Shown one piece after another: positions 28,501 through 37,429 of a DNA stretch of 64,000 nt. Source of the DNA: Echinostoma caproni (taxonomy: Eukaryota; Platyhelminthes; Trematoda; Plagiorchiida; Echinostomatidae); contig UZAN01040563.1 of assembly GCA_900618425.1 (NCBI GenBank), forward strand, positions 1-64,000, in the 5' to 3' direction. The notes under the pieces are model-generated. The model saw only the letters and a program-made list of their open reading frames with translations. It had not been told where the DNA came from and did not search any database. The translations under genes were made by a program, and so were the position numbers. Numbering within the stretch: position 1 is the first letter of the stretch; every line of letters begins with the position of its first letter.

Positions 28501-31500
28501 AACAGAAAATATAAAAACCCTGGAGGCACAACAATCAACTGTCAACTTTTGATAATTGGAAGCCTGATTCCTGGGTTTTATAGTAGAAAACCGCATGTGT
28601 GCATAAGCGTGGTACTGAACCGAACGATAGCCAGGTTACCTAACACCAACGTTGGAGGACAGTGGTAGGGTTCAAACCCAATACCTCGGGGTTCGGAGCA
28701 CACAGACGAGCTAAACTCTTGTCAACCATTCATCTTAAAATTATTCGGGTTCTGCCTTTTAGACGTTTATCTTAGCACATAGAGTTTCCGGTATAAGAAC
28801 TTGTGATCGGAGTCCACTCAAGTTACTCAGCTCCACCGATCGTTCTAAATAAAAACCGTTCATTTATGACCAATGACTGTATCAAGTCAACTAATTGCCT
28901 TATCCACTTCGATGGCTGAATGTTAGTCAATTAATTTACGTCCATTGCTGTATCTCGGATGTATATACAAGGTTTTATGCCGCTGATGTCAGTATCTGGA
29001 GGTTTTTCAATAATAAATCACTGTTATGTTTATATCTGCGTTCTATGAAGGACGATAATTGCTATTCATTTTGCTAAATGTGACATACGTCAGTAACCAT
29101 TTTTTTGACTAAGTTTACGAAGTTATTTCAGATATATTTACGCAGACTTTATTGTATTCTGTGATTAGATAATCCTCTAGTGACATCTGGCGACCGTTTC
29201 CTCAGTTGTGCTTTAAAAAACAAGTACATTACATTTGTCTGTGCAACGCTTACTCTCTTTGCGTACATTGAGCCTGACCAATTGTCACTTACAATCCGAT
29301 CTTTCAGAGCTAGTTGGCTTTGAAAAGCATCTGGTCCTTGAGGACCCTTAGAATCCGGAAAGGGTCAAGCAAAATTTGGCTTGCGGAGAAGCATCGAAAA
29401 ATATTTGTGTAACGAAAGTAAAATGACCACTGAGTGACCCATAGTTGCAGAACACATTTAGGGCTAAGCTGATATCGTGATTTGGTCAGAGGTTAGCCAT
29501 AGCAATTCATATCGAATCGAAATTCCTTAGACAGTACGACATATCTTATCTCTCAAAGTCAAAATATATCATGCTGTAACCTCCTGTAGCGTGTTATGAT
29601 CACACTTCCATAGGCGATTTCTAGGCTTACAATTGTGATTGTCGTTCCAAACAGGTCAAATAAACAAACGTCAAATTATGAAAAATCAATGCTTTTCTTT
29701 TATTACACACCTAAGTGTGATGGATAGCAGAAAGGGCCAACCCCGTAGTCACGAGGATCTGATGTTCCCTGGCGGAAACCGGCAACCTAAACCCCGAGAC
29801 TTGGAGTGGCGAATCACATGAGGTCCCAATAGGTTAGGCGTGGTATTGAACCGGACGACAATAAAGCTGCCTACCACTGAAAATTTCAAATGTGGCTTAT
29901 GGTCCTAGTCCACAAATTTAGAGATGCGAGAAACTAGTGCTGCAGTTTTCCATTGCTGTCCAGTGGTTGGCATCTTTGGAATGTTCAAGAAAATCGATAA
30001 TGCCAAAATCGTCCGGTGTGAGTCATTATGCATGCACGAGTGTTCACTGTGATTCACCAGCACATGTCTGGGGCTTTAACCTCCTCATACAGTAATGGTA
30101 GAACTGGACTATGAAACATGCGGTATACTAGGGCAACTACAACGTAAAGCGATTTAACTTTTTCATCAACCAGCTCTGATACACTGTTCAAAATGGAGAA
30201 ATAGTCTACAAAGACTTAAGTCCGGCATGTAAGATGACATTTTCAAATTGCAAATACACTTTTAATAATAACCACTGCGCCTTTCATTCACCCAAAACGC
30301 AATGCACGTAAGGGGCTAGTTCTCGACCGTGCAACTGAAATAGCACGAATATCACTGATAAGTTTTCCAGATGTTTGTCGCAAACTCAATCTGATATCCA
30401 GAGTGCATTCCATCGGAAATTCTGTTTGCTGAATTTCACAACCAGTAAGCATATCACTTTGAGGATCACAAAAATATCGTAAACATTCTGATCATTATAC
30501 ATATGTGTGATACTTCATTACAGGAAGACCAAGGATTTGAACTGTCGATCATGGATAGTAAACATCAGACTAATCAATAATGAATATAAACTGTTCGATT
30601 GATGCATAATCTGCCAAACAGAAAACGGATACCTTTCACCTCACACGCACGCACGTTATGTATACTTTTAAAGAGCCATCACTTCCAGATGTTTATGACG
30701 CGTTTCAAAAATGGAACGAACAGATTTGTGTTTCTAAGGGATAATAAGAAATACTAACTACGTTTCAACTTTGGTAGTCATCCCTGTGCCTCATCTCCGA
30801 TTGCTGTCTTTCAGCCAACTCTTCTACTGGGTTCATGTAGAAACAAGGGAGGCTGAGAGAAAATCCGAAAAATGACTATAAAAGGGATGCAGGCAGAGAA
30901 TGGATACACATATATGTATATGTAATATATAACACCGACTTGCGAACAAGTATGGTACCAATGCAACAACAAAAGTAATGGAGAATGATGGGAGCGACAT
31001 GGAGGGTAACCAATTGCAATTTATTAAAATAACAATAATAGAATTCTACTTTTTTCCTCGTGCACTTATTGATATAACAACAATGGGATCTTTGACTTCG
31101 TTCATGTCCTTGCCAAAGTGAGTTGATTTCACGAATTTGCGGCAACTATTGAGCAACATGTCGCTCATGCACATTTTTAAGTTGATTGGTCTAATTTGTA
31201 ACAATAAAGGCTATCATAGAGTCCCACAATTTGAATTATTGGAGTAGTTCCGAGTCTGATAATGCAACCTCGCCTTTGGCCTCTTTTCTGTGGAAAATAT
31301 CCACAGACGATCGAGAAACGAGAGGCATGCGCGTCGCAGTAAGTGTCTGGTGCGCTGCACTGAGGCGACGTTCCATCAACAGAATAAGGAATATTTCAAC
31401 TAGTGAAAGTAAAGAGAGTAAGATATACAATTTTCCGGTCAGATCAGCTGCAGTGTTTCATGGTCCGTGAGTGAAATACGCCAATTTTTACATTACTACA

Positions 31501-34500
31501 GCTGCGCTGACAATGATGGGCGGGGTGAAACCAGCTGCGCAAGATGAAACTCAATGGCAATGGTTACACAAAGATCGGTGTTTGCAGTAGACCACCCGCA
31601 GCGGAGGCATCGGTTATCCTGCCATGGGGTACGCGGCAGTCACTACCTTGTCTTGGGTGACTTCAGTGCACTGCACATTAACTGGGGCAAAGATAATTGC
31701 CTGTCGGGAGCGAACCGGTTTTCCATGAAGTAACTGGAAGTTGTTTCCAAGTTGGCCCGATATAAACAAGCTATCGGACCCACGAGGTTCAACCCTTGCT
31801 GGAAATCAATCTTTGATTTGGTTCCAATCTCGAGACCATCGGATGTTTAGGGCATCGACCACTTTCCACCTCTCGTGATCTCTCTGGTGATCATTCAGTA
31901 CCGAGGTACATCACCTGTTAGAAGCCCCATACGAGTTAGACCATATTCGGAATCATACTTCTGGAAAGCAAAATACGAGGGCTTGAAATATGCGGATATG
32001 GGTGATAAGGTGCTCACGAGGTGTGCGGTTCGCGTGGTCAATGATTCGTGAAGGGATTCTGCAAGTTTTGTTGCATATGCATCATCCAAACATCACAGAC
32101 GACAAACCATGAGGCTTCAATCGTTTAGCCTTAATTTGCGTCGTGTACTGAAATGCCGCATCCGGGATCGGAGAACACTTTTCATTATCATGTAAGTTAC
32201 AAATGGTGCACTTGGATACGAGTTGACTGCGTACATTCAAAATCTCCAAAACGATGGAGGTTTGAGGAGACCTTGATGACCGGAATGATCATCACATCCA
32301 AGCTAGAGTGTGAGTATCTGCGGCGTCAGATGAGGGCCAAAACAGATAAGCCTGTGTCGAGGTTCCTGGTGAAAACAGGCGATGAGAAAGATAGAGCCCT
32401 AGCCAATAGGTTTTTTTCTTTGCTCACCAGTCAATATCGAGGCCCCAGATATCATGCACAGCCCCACAAATGTTCGTTATGAATACCATACAAGACGAAG
32501 TGCTGGTAGCTCTGAAACTCTTGAAACCATGTTCATGGTCGGGTCTTGATGCAATACCTGTCTTTTTAAAGTAAACGTTATCCGTCTATGATTCTACACG
32601 GATTACGGAGAAGCTGCCCCCTCCCCCTCGAGTGGAAAACCCTGAGCGTATGCCCACTACTTAAGGCAGGAGGTCCTGTTTACTCTGCTGGATATCACCC
32701 CATTAATCTCACCTGAGAGATTTATTAAGCACAGAAACGTCATCGCTAAATGGGTAAGGGAGAAATTTTATCCAACGAATTTCTACGTTCCTAGTAGCAT
32801 GGATTCTGTGGGCAGTAATCCTTTGCCTGTAATCTGCTACTTGCTCGATATCGATGGACATTCTCCATGGCAGGTGGTGTTATCCTTATTGACTTTTGCA
32901 AGGTATTCGACAAAGGGACGCAAAAGCGGCTCCTGAATGAGCTACAGGTCTCCAGAGTCAGAGAATCTCAACTCCGTATTAATTAGTAATGATATTTTCT
33001 ACCTTTCGAAGTCCAGACTGTAAGCCAAAATGTACATTGTAACCACCTTCATAACAAAGAAATCAGTTTGTGAATTGTTATGCTGTCAACAACAAATGGC
33101 GTTTCTTGGGGAACTTATAACGGAATCCTTCGGCTAACCATATCCTAACCCACAATTTAGGTGTCCATTTCATCAGATTGTATGTCTTTCGGAAGGAGTC
33201 AGACGTTTAATGTGCCCAGTGAACCTAAAAGTCCGATAGAGTTGGTGATAGTTGCCAGTACCGCCAAGGTGTAGGTGTGTTTTGTGCGCTTCGTAATTGA
33301 TTCTTGCCAGGCTTTTGTGTGCTCAACATCAGTAAGTGCCTTGATGTTTCATTCCGTTTCAAAGCTAACCTATGTTATCGAACTCTGTCAAATAGTCCCT
33401 CTGGATTTGTTTTCAGTTATATGGATATTACCAAATCTGACTCAGCTGAATGCCTTATTTTTACTCTCAACCATAACTTTCTTGGTCTGCTCATATTAAA
33501 ATCGTTCACAAAACCTTTGCAGGATGTCTTTTCCTTCAAACGGGGTCAGACAACTAGTCATTCTTCGAGATCGCGTTCCCCAATTTGTGATCTTTCACGC
33601 TGACTGTACCGCTCTTCTGTACTACTGCTCGTCCTGGTTTAAAGGCCAACGATTTTATCTTGTTATTGATGTTTCCTAAAGACTGGCCCCGATAGACCGA
33701 TATCGATAGAACTGTTTCGGTTTGGTTATGCTTTTCAGGCATTCCAATGCAGATGAGAATTTTATTGATGGGATGACTAGTGACAAACACCACTGAAAGT
33801 ATCGCGAAATCATGAATTTCGTTGCAAATACCCAAACACACTCAAAATATTCAGGCATATATTCATTATTGAACTTCGTTCATTGTTAGGAATTCTTTCT
33901 TTTGAAGCTCCTTAAATTGATTGGAAAACACTGAAATATCCCGTCCCAAAGAATCCAACCGAAAAACGTGAAGTGGCCTGAATGATACCTTGATCGATGT
34001 TTTCGCAGCTTCACTCTAGAACTTCAAACCACTTCCCATCTCAGTGAATCTTAAACACCAAGGAAACATAGTAGGTGACATGCGAAGTACAAGCCAGTAT
34101 TTCCTAAGGTTATGTATTTGGACAAGTACTCCATTTTCACCAATCAATACTGTTCTCCTAATCTCGGGACTCCACTGGACTTTTCCCACAGTTTGATGCA
34201 TTGTGAAGAAAGCGAAATTTCATTGTTTTCTTGTTCTATTTATTCATATTGCTATTCAAGGCATGAAATCATAGCAAAATCGTGGTTGATTTGAGCGCAA
34301 CAACTTTTATTATTGTTTGATCAAAAATCTGTACTATTATAAGATTTCAGTCCTTTTGAATTAAACACACCTATATGATAGGTAACTTATTAATTAGTCT
34401 TTCAACTAACCATCTTTCGGAAATATGTTAAATAGTGATGGAGTGTGCTACAATCAATACATAGTTAATATATTTTCGAACCATATTTAATCGGCTGAAA

Positions 34501-36103
34501 GAGATACAACAGGAAGGAAAAGATGACTCATAGTTGGTCCTCTGTCGATAAGTCTATTTTTCCTAGAAATCTGTCTGTTGGAAACCCACTCATTTGTCAA
34601 CCAACTTTTTCCAAAAATCAAGTGTAACTTATTTGTCCAAATAGTAATTCCTTTATTCTTCGTAGAAGTTTTGCTGTAACAATTTCACTGTAAATAGATT
34701 CCCTTAAATGCATTCTTGTTGTGGTTCATATCACAGGCGACGAGGAGATTGTTTGTGTCCGGTTCAATCCTTCCTTGAACTCAACCGAAGATATTTAATT
34801 ATCACTGATCACATAAAAAACTACCTAGCAGTCCGCGAAGATGAATAAAGTAAATTTTCATGATTTTATGCAGCGCTTTAATGGGTGTAGTGTTAACTCA
34901 CTCTACCGATAAATAACACTTGATCATATTAAATGAGGTGCGAGATCTTTTAGGCCCCCAATGAGGGCGTGGGAATGAACTTTCACAGTTGGCCGCGGTT
35001 AGTATTCACTGACAGTTATTGGTTCAGATGTCCTTGTAATTTTTCCAATGAACGTTTCGATTATTATTATACTCAGTGCATTTTTCCGTATGTTGTTTTT
35101 TTCGGCTGCAGAAAATACTATTGTATGCCACACCAGAAATAACCTCGCTGTGTAATATCCTTATCTATATATCTCATTGACTCGACTTTTGCCCAATCAA
35201 GTTGAACGGAAAGCAAAATTTATTATTTAAAAAACGCAGTTAAGTTGATTTGTCTTCTTACGAGATAGAATGAGTTGCACCGGCCCGAACAATAATAGCA
35301 CCGGAAACAGACAACCTCTGCACTTCAACAAATAGTTCCTTTTCGATCATTAGAACTGCACGATAGTTATGAGATTCATGTGGGTGAAAATTTATAAGTC
35401 AATGTTTGGTTTCTGATTGAGTTCAATTCAGTTCAGTTTTTTTAGTCTGTACACCAGAGCCCTCATATCGAACAGGAAATCCTAAAACTGAATAAGGGGT
35501 TATGACCTCTCAAAATATGAGATAAAACTTCATACATAAACTAACTTATTCTTCTTTCGTTTATCTCGTCTCCCAAAGTGTTCGTTCTTCACTGCCTAAA
35601 GTTATGTTTCAATGAAGGCACACAACTGAGAATAATCACAGCGATGTTTTGATATCCGGTTGATGTGGTTGAAATGTTAGCTAATTTGAATCTGAGTCAA
35701 AACCCAGCTTCCATCTCGACATTTCTTTGGATTTACCATATCAAGTCTGTTTTGGTTACTCTTCCCATAGGCAGATCAAATTGTGTCCGCCTACGGCATC
35801 TCAGGAGCCAATAGCGAATACGTCCTACTCATGGCAGCGTTTCTCCGAACCGAGGTACCTAATTACATCATGACCGAAGGCTACGATCCGTATCTGTTCG
35901 AACTAGAGGCGCTTGTTAGACAACGTTTGGCACAACCGATTCGAATGGATCTTCCCACATTGAAGGTTTCCACTGAGTCCGATTCGAAGGAAACCATGCC
36001 ACGGTATGATGGAGAAGTTCATCAGCGTCGAAGATTATCAGCACGCGAATTTGCTGAGATTCATTTTTTGAGCAAACCAAGTAGCCAAATAAGCGGAATG
36101 TAA
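19383..36103 (+). CDS. ChaC-type glutathione-specific gamma-glutamylcyclotransferase, three exons
   Basis: Joined exons 19383-19553, 23299-23634 and 35771-36103 encode 279 residues. Both introns are GT...AG and phase 0. Family role (known): ChaC enzymes degrade cytosolic glutathione to 5-oxoproline and Cys-Gly. Seen here: the N-terminal GYGSLIWKP substrate-loop motif at residues 17-25, KGYHVRFYQG, RGSPGRPGRVATL re-formed exactly across the exon 1/2 junction, and IEREVVNGGY with the presumed catalytic Glu at residue 98. Exon 3 carries ADQIVSAYGISGANSEYV and the helix ending FELEALVRQRL. The start is the first ATG after an in-frame TGA 12 codons upstream. Oddities: compared with vertebrate ChaC1/2 (about 180-220 residues, from memory) there is an acidic/polar insertion after FYP and a roughly 45-residue Ser/Arg-rich tail. 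Intron 2 exceeds 12 kb and contains a sense LINE and SINEs. I leave the symbol blank because orthology to CHAC1 versus CHAC2 is not decided. Confidence 0.93.
20850..21045 (-). repeat. tRNA-derived SINE in ChaC intron 1
   Basis: On the minus strand, a tRNA-like head GGTGGTCAAGTGGTTAGGT (A-box-like) is followed by CTGGGTTCGAACCCC (an excellent B box, GGTTCGANYCC) about 30 bases later. It then runs into a proline-codon-like CCACCGCCGCCCG tract and a body ending TGGCTGCGATCCCCTCC. The spacing and both internal Pol III promoter boxes fit a tRNA-derived SINE rather than a tRNA gene, since the acceptor stem does not close. Confidence 0.68.
22174..22259. repeat. Interspersed repeat shared by introns 1 and 2, copy 1
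   Basis: Matches 30479-30563 in the same orientation. Shared blocks include GTAAACATTCTGATCATT, GGAAGACCA(G/A)GGA, a TGATCA/ATCATGGAT segment and a terminal AGTAAACA. There is no coding or tRNA-like signal. The family is unknown. Confidence 0.6.
23299..23634 (+). CDS. ChaC gene exon 2 (112 codons)
   Basis: The acceptor AG is at 23297-23298. The exon opens CCGGGACGCGTTGCA (PGRVA) and closes GAAGCTCAA before the donor GTAAGT at 23635. It carries VWGCVYEVLGEQDV and IEREVVNGGYRFDRVRFYP with the presumed catalytic Glu, followed by an extra polar segment (SPTNKVGSRDKVKNWIPPEQ) not expected in compact ChaC proteins, then FEVLFHLTDTEVDLYLGETS. Confidence 0.93.
25099..25150. repeat. Short interspersed repeat, copy 2
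   Basis: Partner of 13362-13412, with the shared CATTC(G/A)GTTTTTCACAGG core. It lies about 100 bases upstream of the hammerhead SINE and could be part of a larger composite repeat. Confidence 0.5.
25200..25370 (+). repeat. tRNA-derived SINE with hammerhead domain (Sm-alpha-like), intron copy
   Basis: The head reads TGTAGCTCGGGGGTAACGG (A-box-like, about 25221). CGCGGTTCGATTGCTGAC (B-box-like, about 25264) follows, and then a hammerhead-like module at 25301-25336 ending in GGACGAAACGCTGTCC. The downstream block CAATG..CTTTATCGG is shared with the copy at 41060-41215. Pol III-type SINEs with a built-in hammerhead ribozyme are known in schistosomes (the Sm-alpha family), and this copy has the same architecture. 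It lies in sense orientation in intron 2 of the ChaC gene. Confidence 0.65.
25301..25336 (+). ncRNA. Degenerate hammerhead ribozyme in SINE
   Basis: The 3' half is intact: stem II GTC...GAC, core GAAA, a two-base-pair stem III (A-U, C-G) closed by a GCT loop, and the GTC cleavage triplet at about 25332-25334. The 5' core, expected as CTGANGA, reads GTGATAGCTA and is therefore damaged. Probably inactive. Confidence 0.5.
25640..25960. other. GC-richer block of unknown nature inside intron 2
   Basis: This block is visibly richer in G and C than its surroundings and has no coding frame that resembles a protein family. It contains a GATTGGGCA segment that recurs, inverted, near 46460 (TGCCCAATCGAG). 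It is possibly an old interspersed repeat. Not identified. Confidence 0.35.
28600..28740 (-). repeat. tRNA-like repeat in intron 2, copy 1
   Basis: On the minus strand, GGTTGACAAGAGTTTAGCTC followed by TTGGGTTTGAACCCTACCA gives A-box- and B-box-like elements. A module ending CGGTTCAGTACCACGC follows, and a similar module (CGGTTCAATACCACGC) recurs at 29836-29879. Confidence 0.5.
29735..29885 (-). repeat. Repeat sharing a module with 28600-28740
   Basis: The minus strand carries GTGGTAGGCAGCTTTATTG then TCGTCCGGTTCAATACCACG, matching the module at 28608-28655 in order and orientation. The rest is GC-richer than its flanks and of unknown family. Confidence 0.45.
30479..30563. repeat. Interspersed repeat shared by introns 1 and 2, copy 2
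   Basis: Partner of 22174-22259, same orientation and order of blocks, with scattered substitutions. Confidence 0.6.
31540..33000 (+). mobile_element. Decayed CR1/Jockey-type LINE in ChaC intron 2, sense orientation
   Basis: Broken frames show, in order, an endonuclease segment (GSHYLVLGDFSALHINWGKD, the family's 'lGDFN....W' box), IGPTRFNPCWKSIFDLVPIS (the 'PTR...s.LDLi' box) and GIDHFPPLVISLV (the 'SDH.pl' box, with Ser lost). A linker follows (KYADMGDKVLTRC, EYLRRQMRAKTDKPVSRF), then the RT start (EVLVALKLLKPCSWSGLDAI and EWKTLSVCPLLKAGGPVYSA plus YHPINLT). Near 32880-32920 comes ILIDFCKVFDKGTQKRLLNE, a mutated motif A (D..KaFD). It ends about 33000 before the YxDD region. It is a relic with no complete domain. 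Confidence 0.72.
35771..36103 (+). CDS. ChaC gene exon 3 (110 codons plus stop)
   Basis: Acceptor TTCCCATAG, first codons GCAGATCAAATT (ADQI), stop TAA at 36101-36103. It encodes the C-terminal half of the fold, with SAYGISGANSEYVLLMAAFL corresponding to the 'a.G.SG.N.EYl..La..l' signature of ChaC proteins. A further tail containing a QRRRLSAREFAEIHF segment is not part of the common ChaC core. Confidence 0.93.
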   Translation, partial: ADQIVSAYGISGANSEYVLLMAAFLRTEVPNYIMTEGYDPYLFELEALVRQRLAQPIRMDLPTLKVSTESDSKETMPRYDGEVHQRRRLSAREFAEIHFLSKPSSQISGM

Positions 36104-36166
36104 AACTCAATCACGTTCTTGGCACGATATACAGAACCGCCTATATGAAGAAATTTTCCAGCGTGA

Positions 36167-36172
36167 AATAAA
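36167..36172 (+). terminator. Poly(A) signal of the ChaC gene
   Basis: A canonical AATAAA lies 64 bases after the ChaC stop codon. It gives a short 3' UTR. Confidence 0.6.
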
Positions 36173-37240
36173 ATTGCACGTAGATGGAAATAATGAGTCA
36201 CACTAATTGATGTATCTTGTCTCACCAGAGAATTTTAACCTAGTCTGTTTTATATCGTTTTGTGAAAATGTATATGCAATACAAGACAAGTTATTGAAGT
36301 CGCTTATTCGTTTTCTCGGTTCCCATTTTAGTGGGTATCAGTAATCACTCGTTTCCATCTTAGTTCTCTTAATTGATTAAATCAGAAACACGTCTCCCAG
36401 GGACTGTCCGAATCACATAATCATGCAATCACTTTATCACTACGGTGCAAGTCATCGTCGTAAAACGGCTAAATGTAATCTTTATACGAAACAGAGAACA
36501 AGTCTGAAATCCCAAACTGATCCAGCACTCCGTTTTGGCAGAGTTTCACTTAGTGATTATGGTCAATGTGTTCTCCTCAATACGATTTTTAGTACCATGC
36601 CATTCATGATTTGAAGAAGAAGCTTCATTCGTGGCAGTTAAAATTCATTTCATGCTGAAGGATTCATTTGAAAAAGGAAACCAGTGAAATTTGGTATGAC
36701 ACATTCATCAGCTTTGCTCTGTTTAAATCCAGTCATAAGTTACCTTAATTATCCTGGTAGATGGATTTTCAACTTAGTGCATCCCGGGGTCCTTTGTTTC
36801 TGCAGATAGTCACAAAGAGAAATTAAATTTAAGAAAGGAAGGTTCCCTAAAAGTGCGAAAATATATGTCATTTACCTAGGGCTAGCTTTTACAGATTTTT
36901 TCTCTTCTAGAAATCCAGAAAGATATAGGATAACAAACGAACGGTAGGCAGTAGTCCGAGTAAACACAAGATAATGATGATGCTTGGTTACGGAATTGAA
37001 GACACATTGTTTAAGTTCTGTATGTAATGTGTGAGGAATGTCCGATAGAATATTGTTACAGGATTTTCCGCAAGATGTAAAATGTTTATCGGTGATAGTT
37101 GAACAAATTTACATCGGGAATACCGATGATGCGTGAAATAATTGCAACAAACCGACGTATAATTTTGTAGACCGTAACTCTGGGACCGGCAAATAAAATT
37201 TGGGGAGCAGCAAAGAAGCTGAGTGACGATACAAGAATAT
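36173..37240. other. No recognisable feature
   Basis: Spacer between the ChaC 3' end and the Penelope-like element. The open frame at 36423-36614 has no resemblance to a known family. Confidence 0.45.
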
Positions 37241-37255
37241 CAAAAGAAAAGACCA

Positions 37256-37300
37256 TATGGCAATACTGCACGATTTATGTCCAGGACGATTTCGCTGCAT
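37256..37300 (-). repeat. Interspersed repeat, copy 1 (3' of Penelope-like element)
   Basis: About 40 bases match 49775-49815 in the same orientation. The shared core is TGCACGATTTATGTCC(A/T)GG(A/G)CGATTTCGCTG. It lies immediately downstream of the minus-strand Penelope-like coding remnant and may be part of its 3' end. Confidence 0.55.
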
Positions 37301-37429
37301 CTCAACATGGTGCATACTGCAGAAAATACAGTGTTTATATAGCGCTTTAGCATGGAAACAAAGTAAAGCAAATACATTAAAAACAGACAAAACATAAAAG
37401 AGGGAGGGTTAGAAGGACCAATATCGCCA

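Larger units (their letters stand above)
23635..35770 (+). other. ChaC intron 2
   Basis: 12,136 bases, donor GTAAGTTAG, acceptor TTCCCATAG. Annotated contents are the repeats at 25099-25150 and 25200-25370 (hammerhead SINE), a GC-richer unknown block at 25640-25960, repeats at 28600-28740, 29735-29885 and 30479-30563, and a sense LINE at 31540-33000. The remaining parts (about 23.6-25.1, 26.0-28.5 and 33.0-35.7 kb) show nothing I can support. Confidence 0.85.

Noticed and set aside
31231..31470. 79-codon open frame before the intronic LINE
   Set aside because: No motif, overlapped by a minus-strand frame, and not supported as an exon of ChaC because the protein is complete without it.
37256..37330. 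Possible hammerhead on the minus strand (TTGAGATGCAGCGAAATCGTCC)
   Set aside because: GAAA and GTC are in place but stem II is almost absent and the CTGANGA core does not align. The second copy near 49.8 kb reads CGCC instead of CGTC at the cleavage position.
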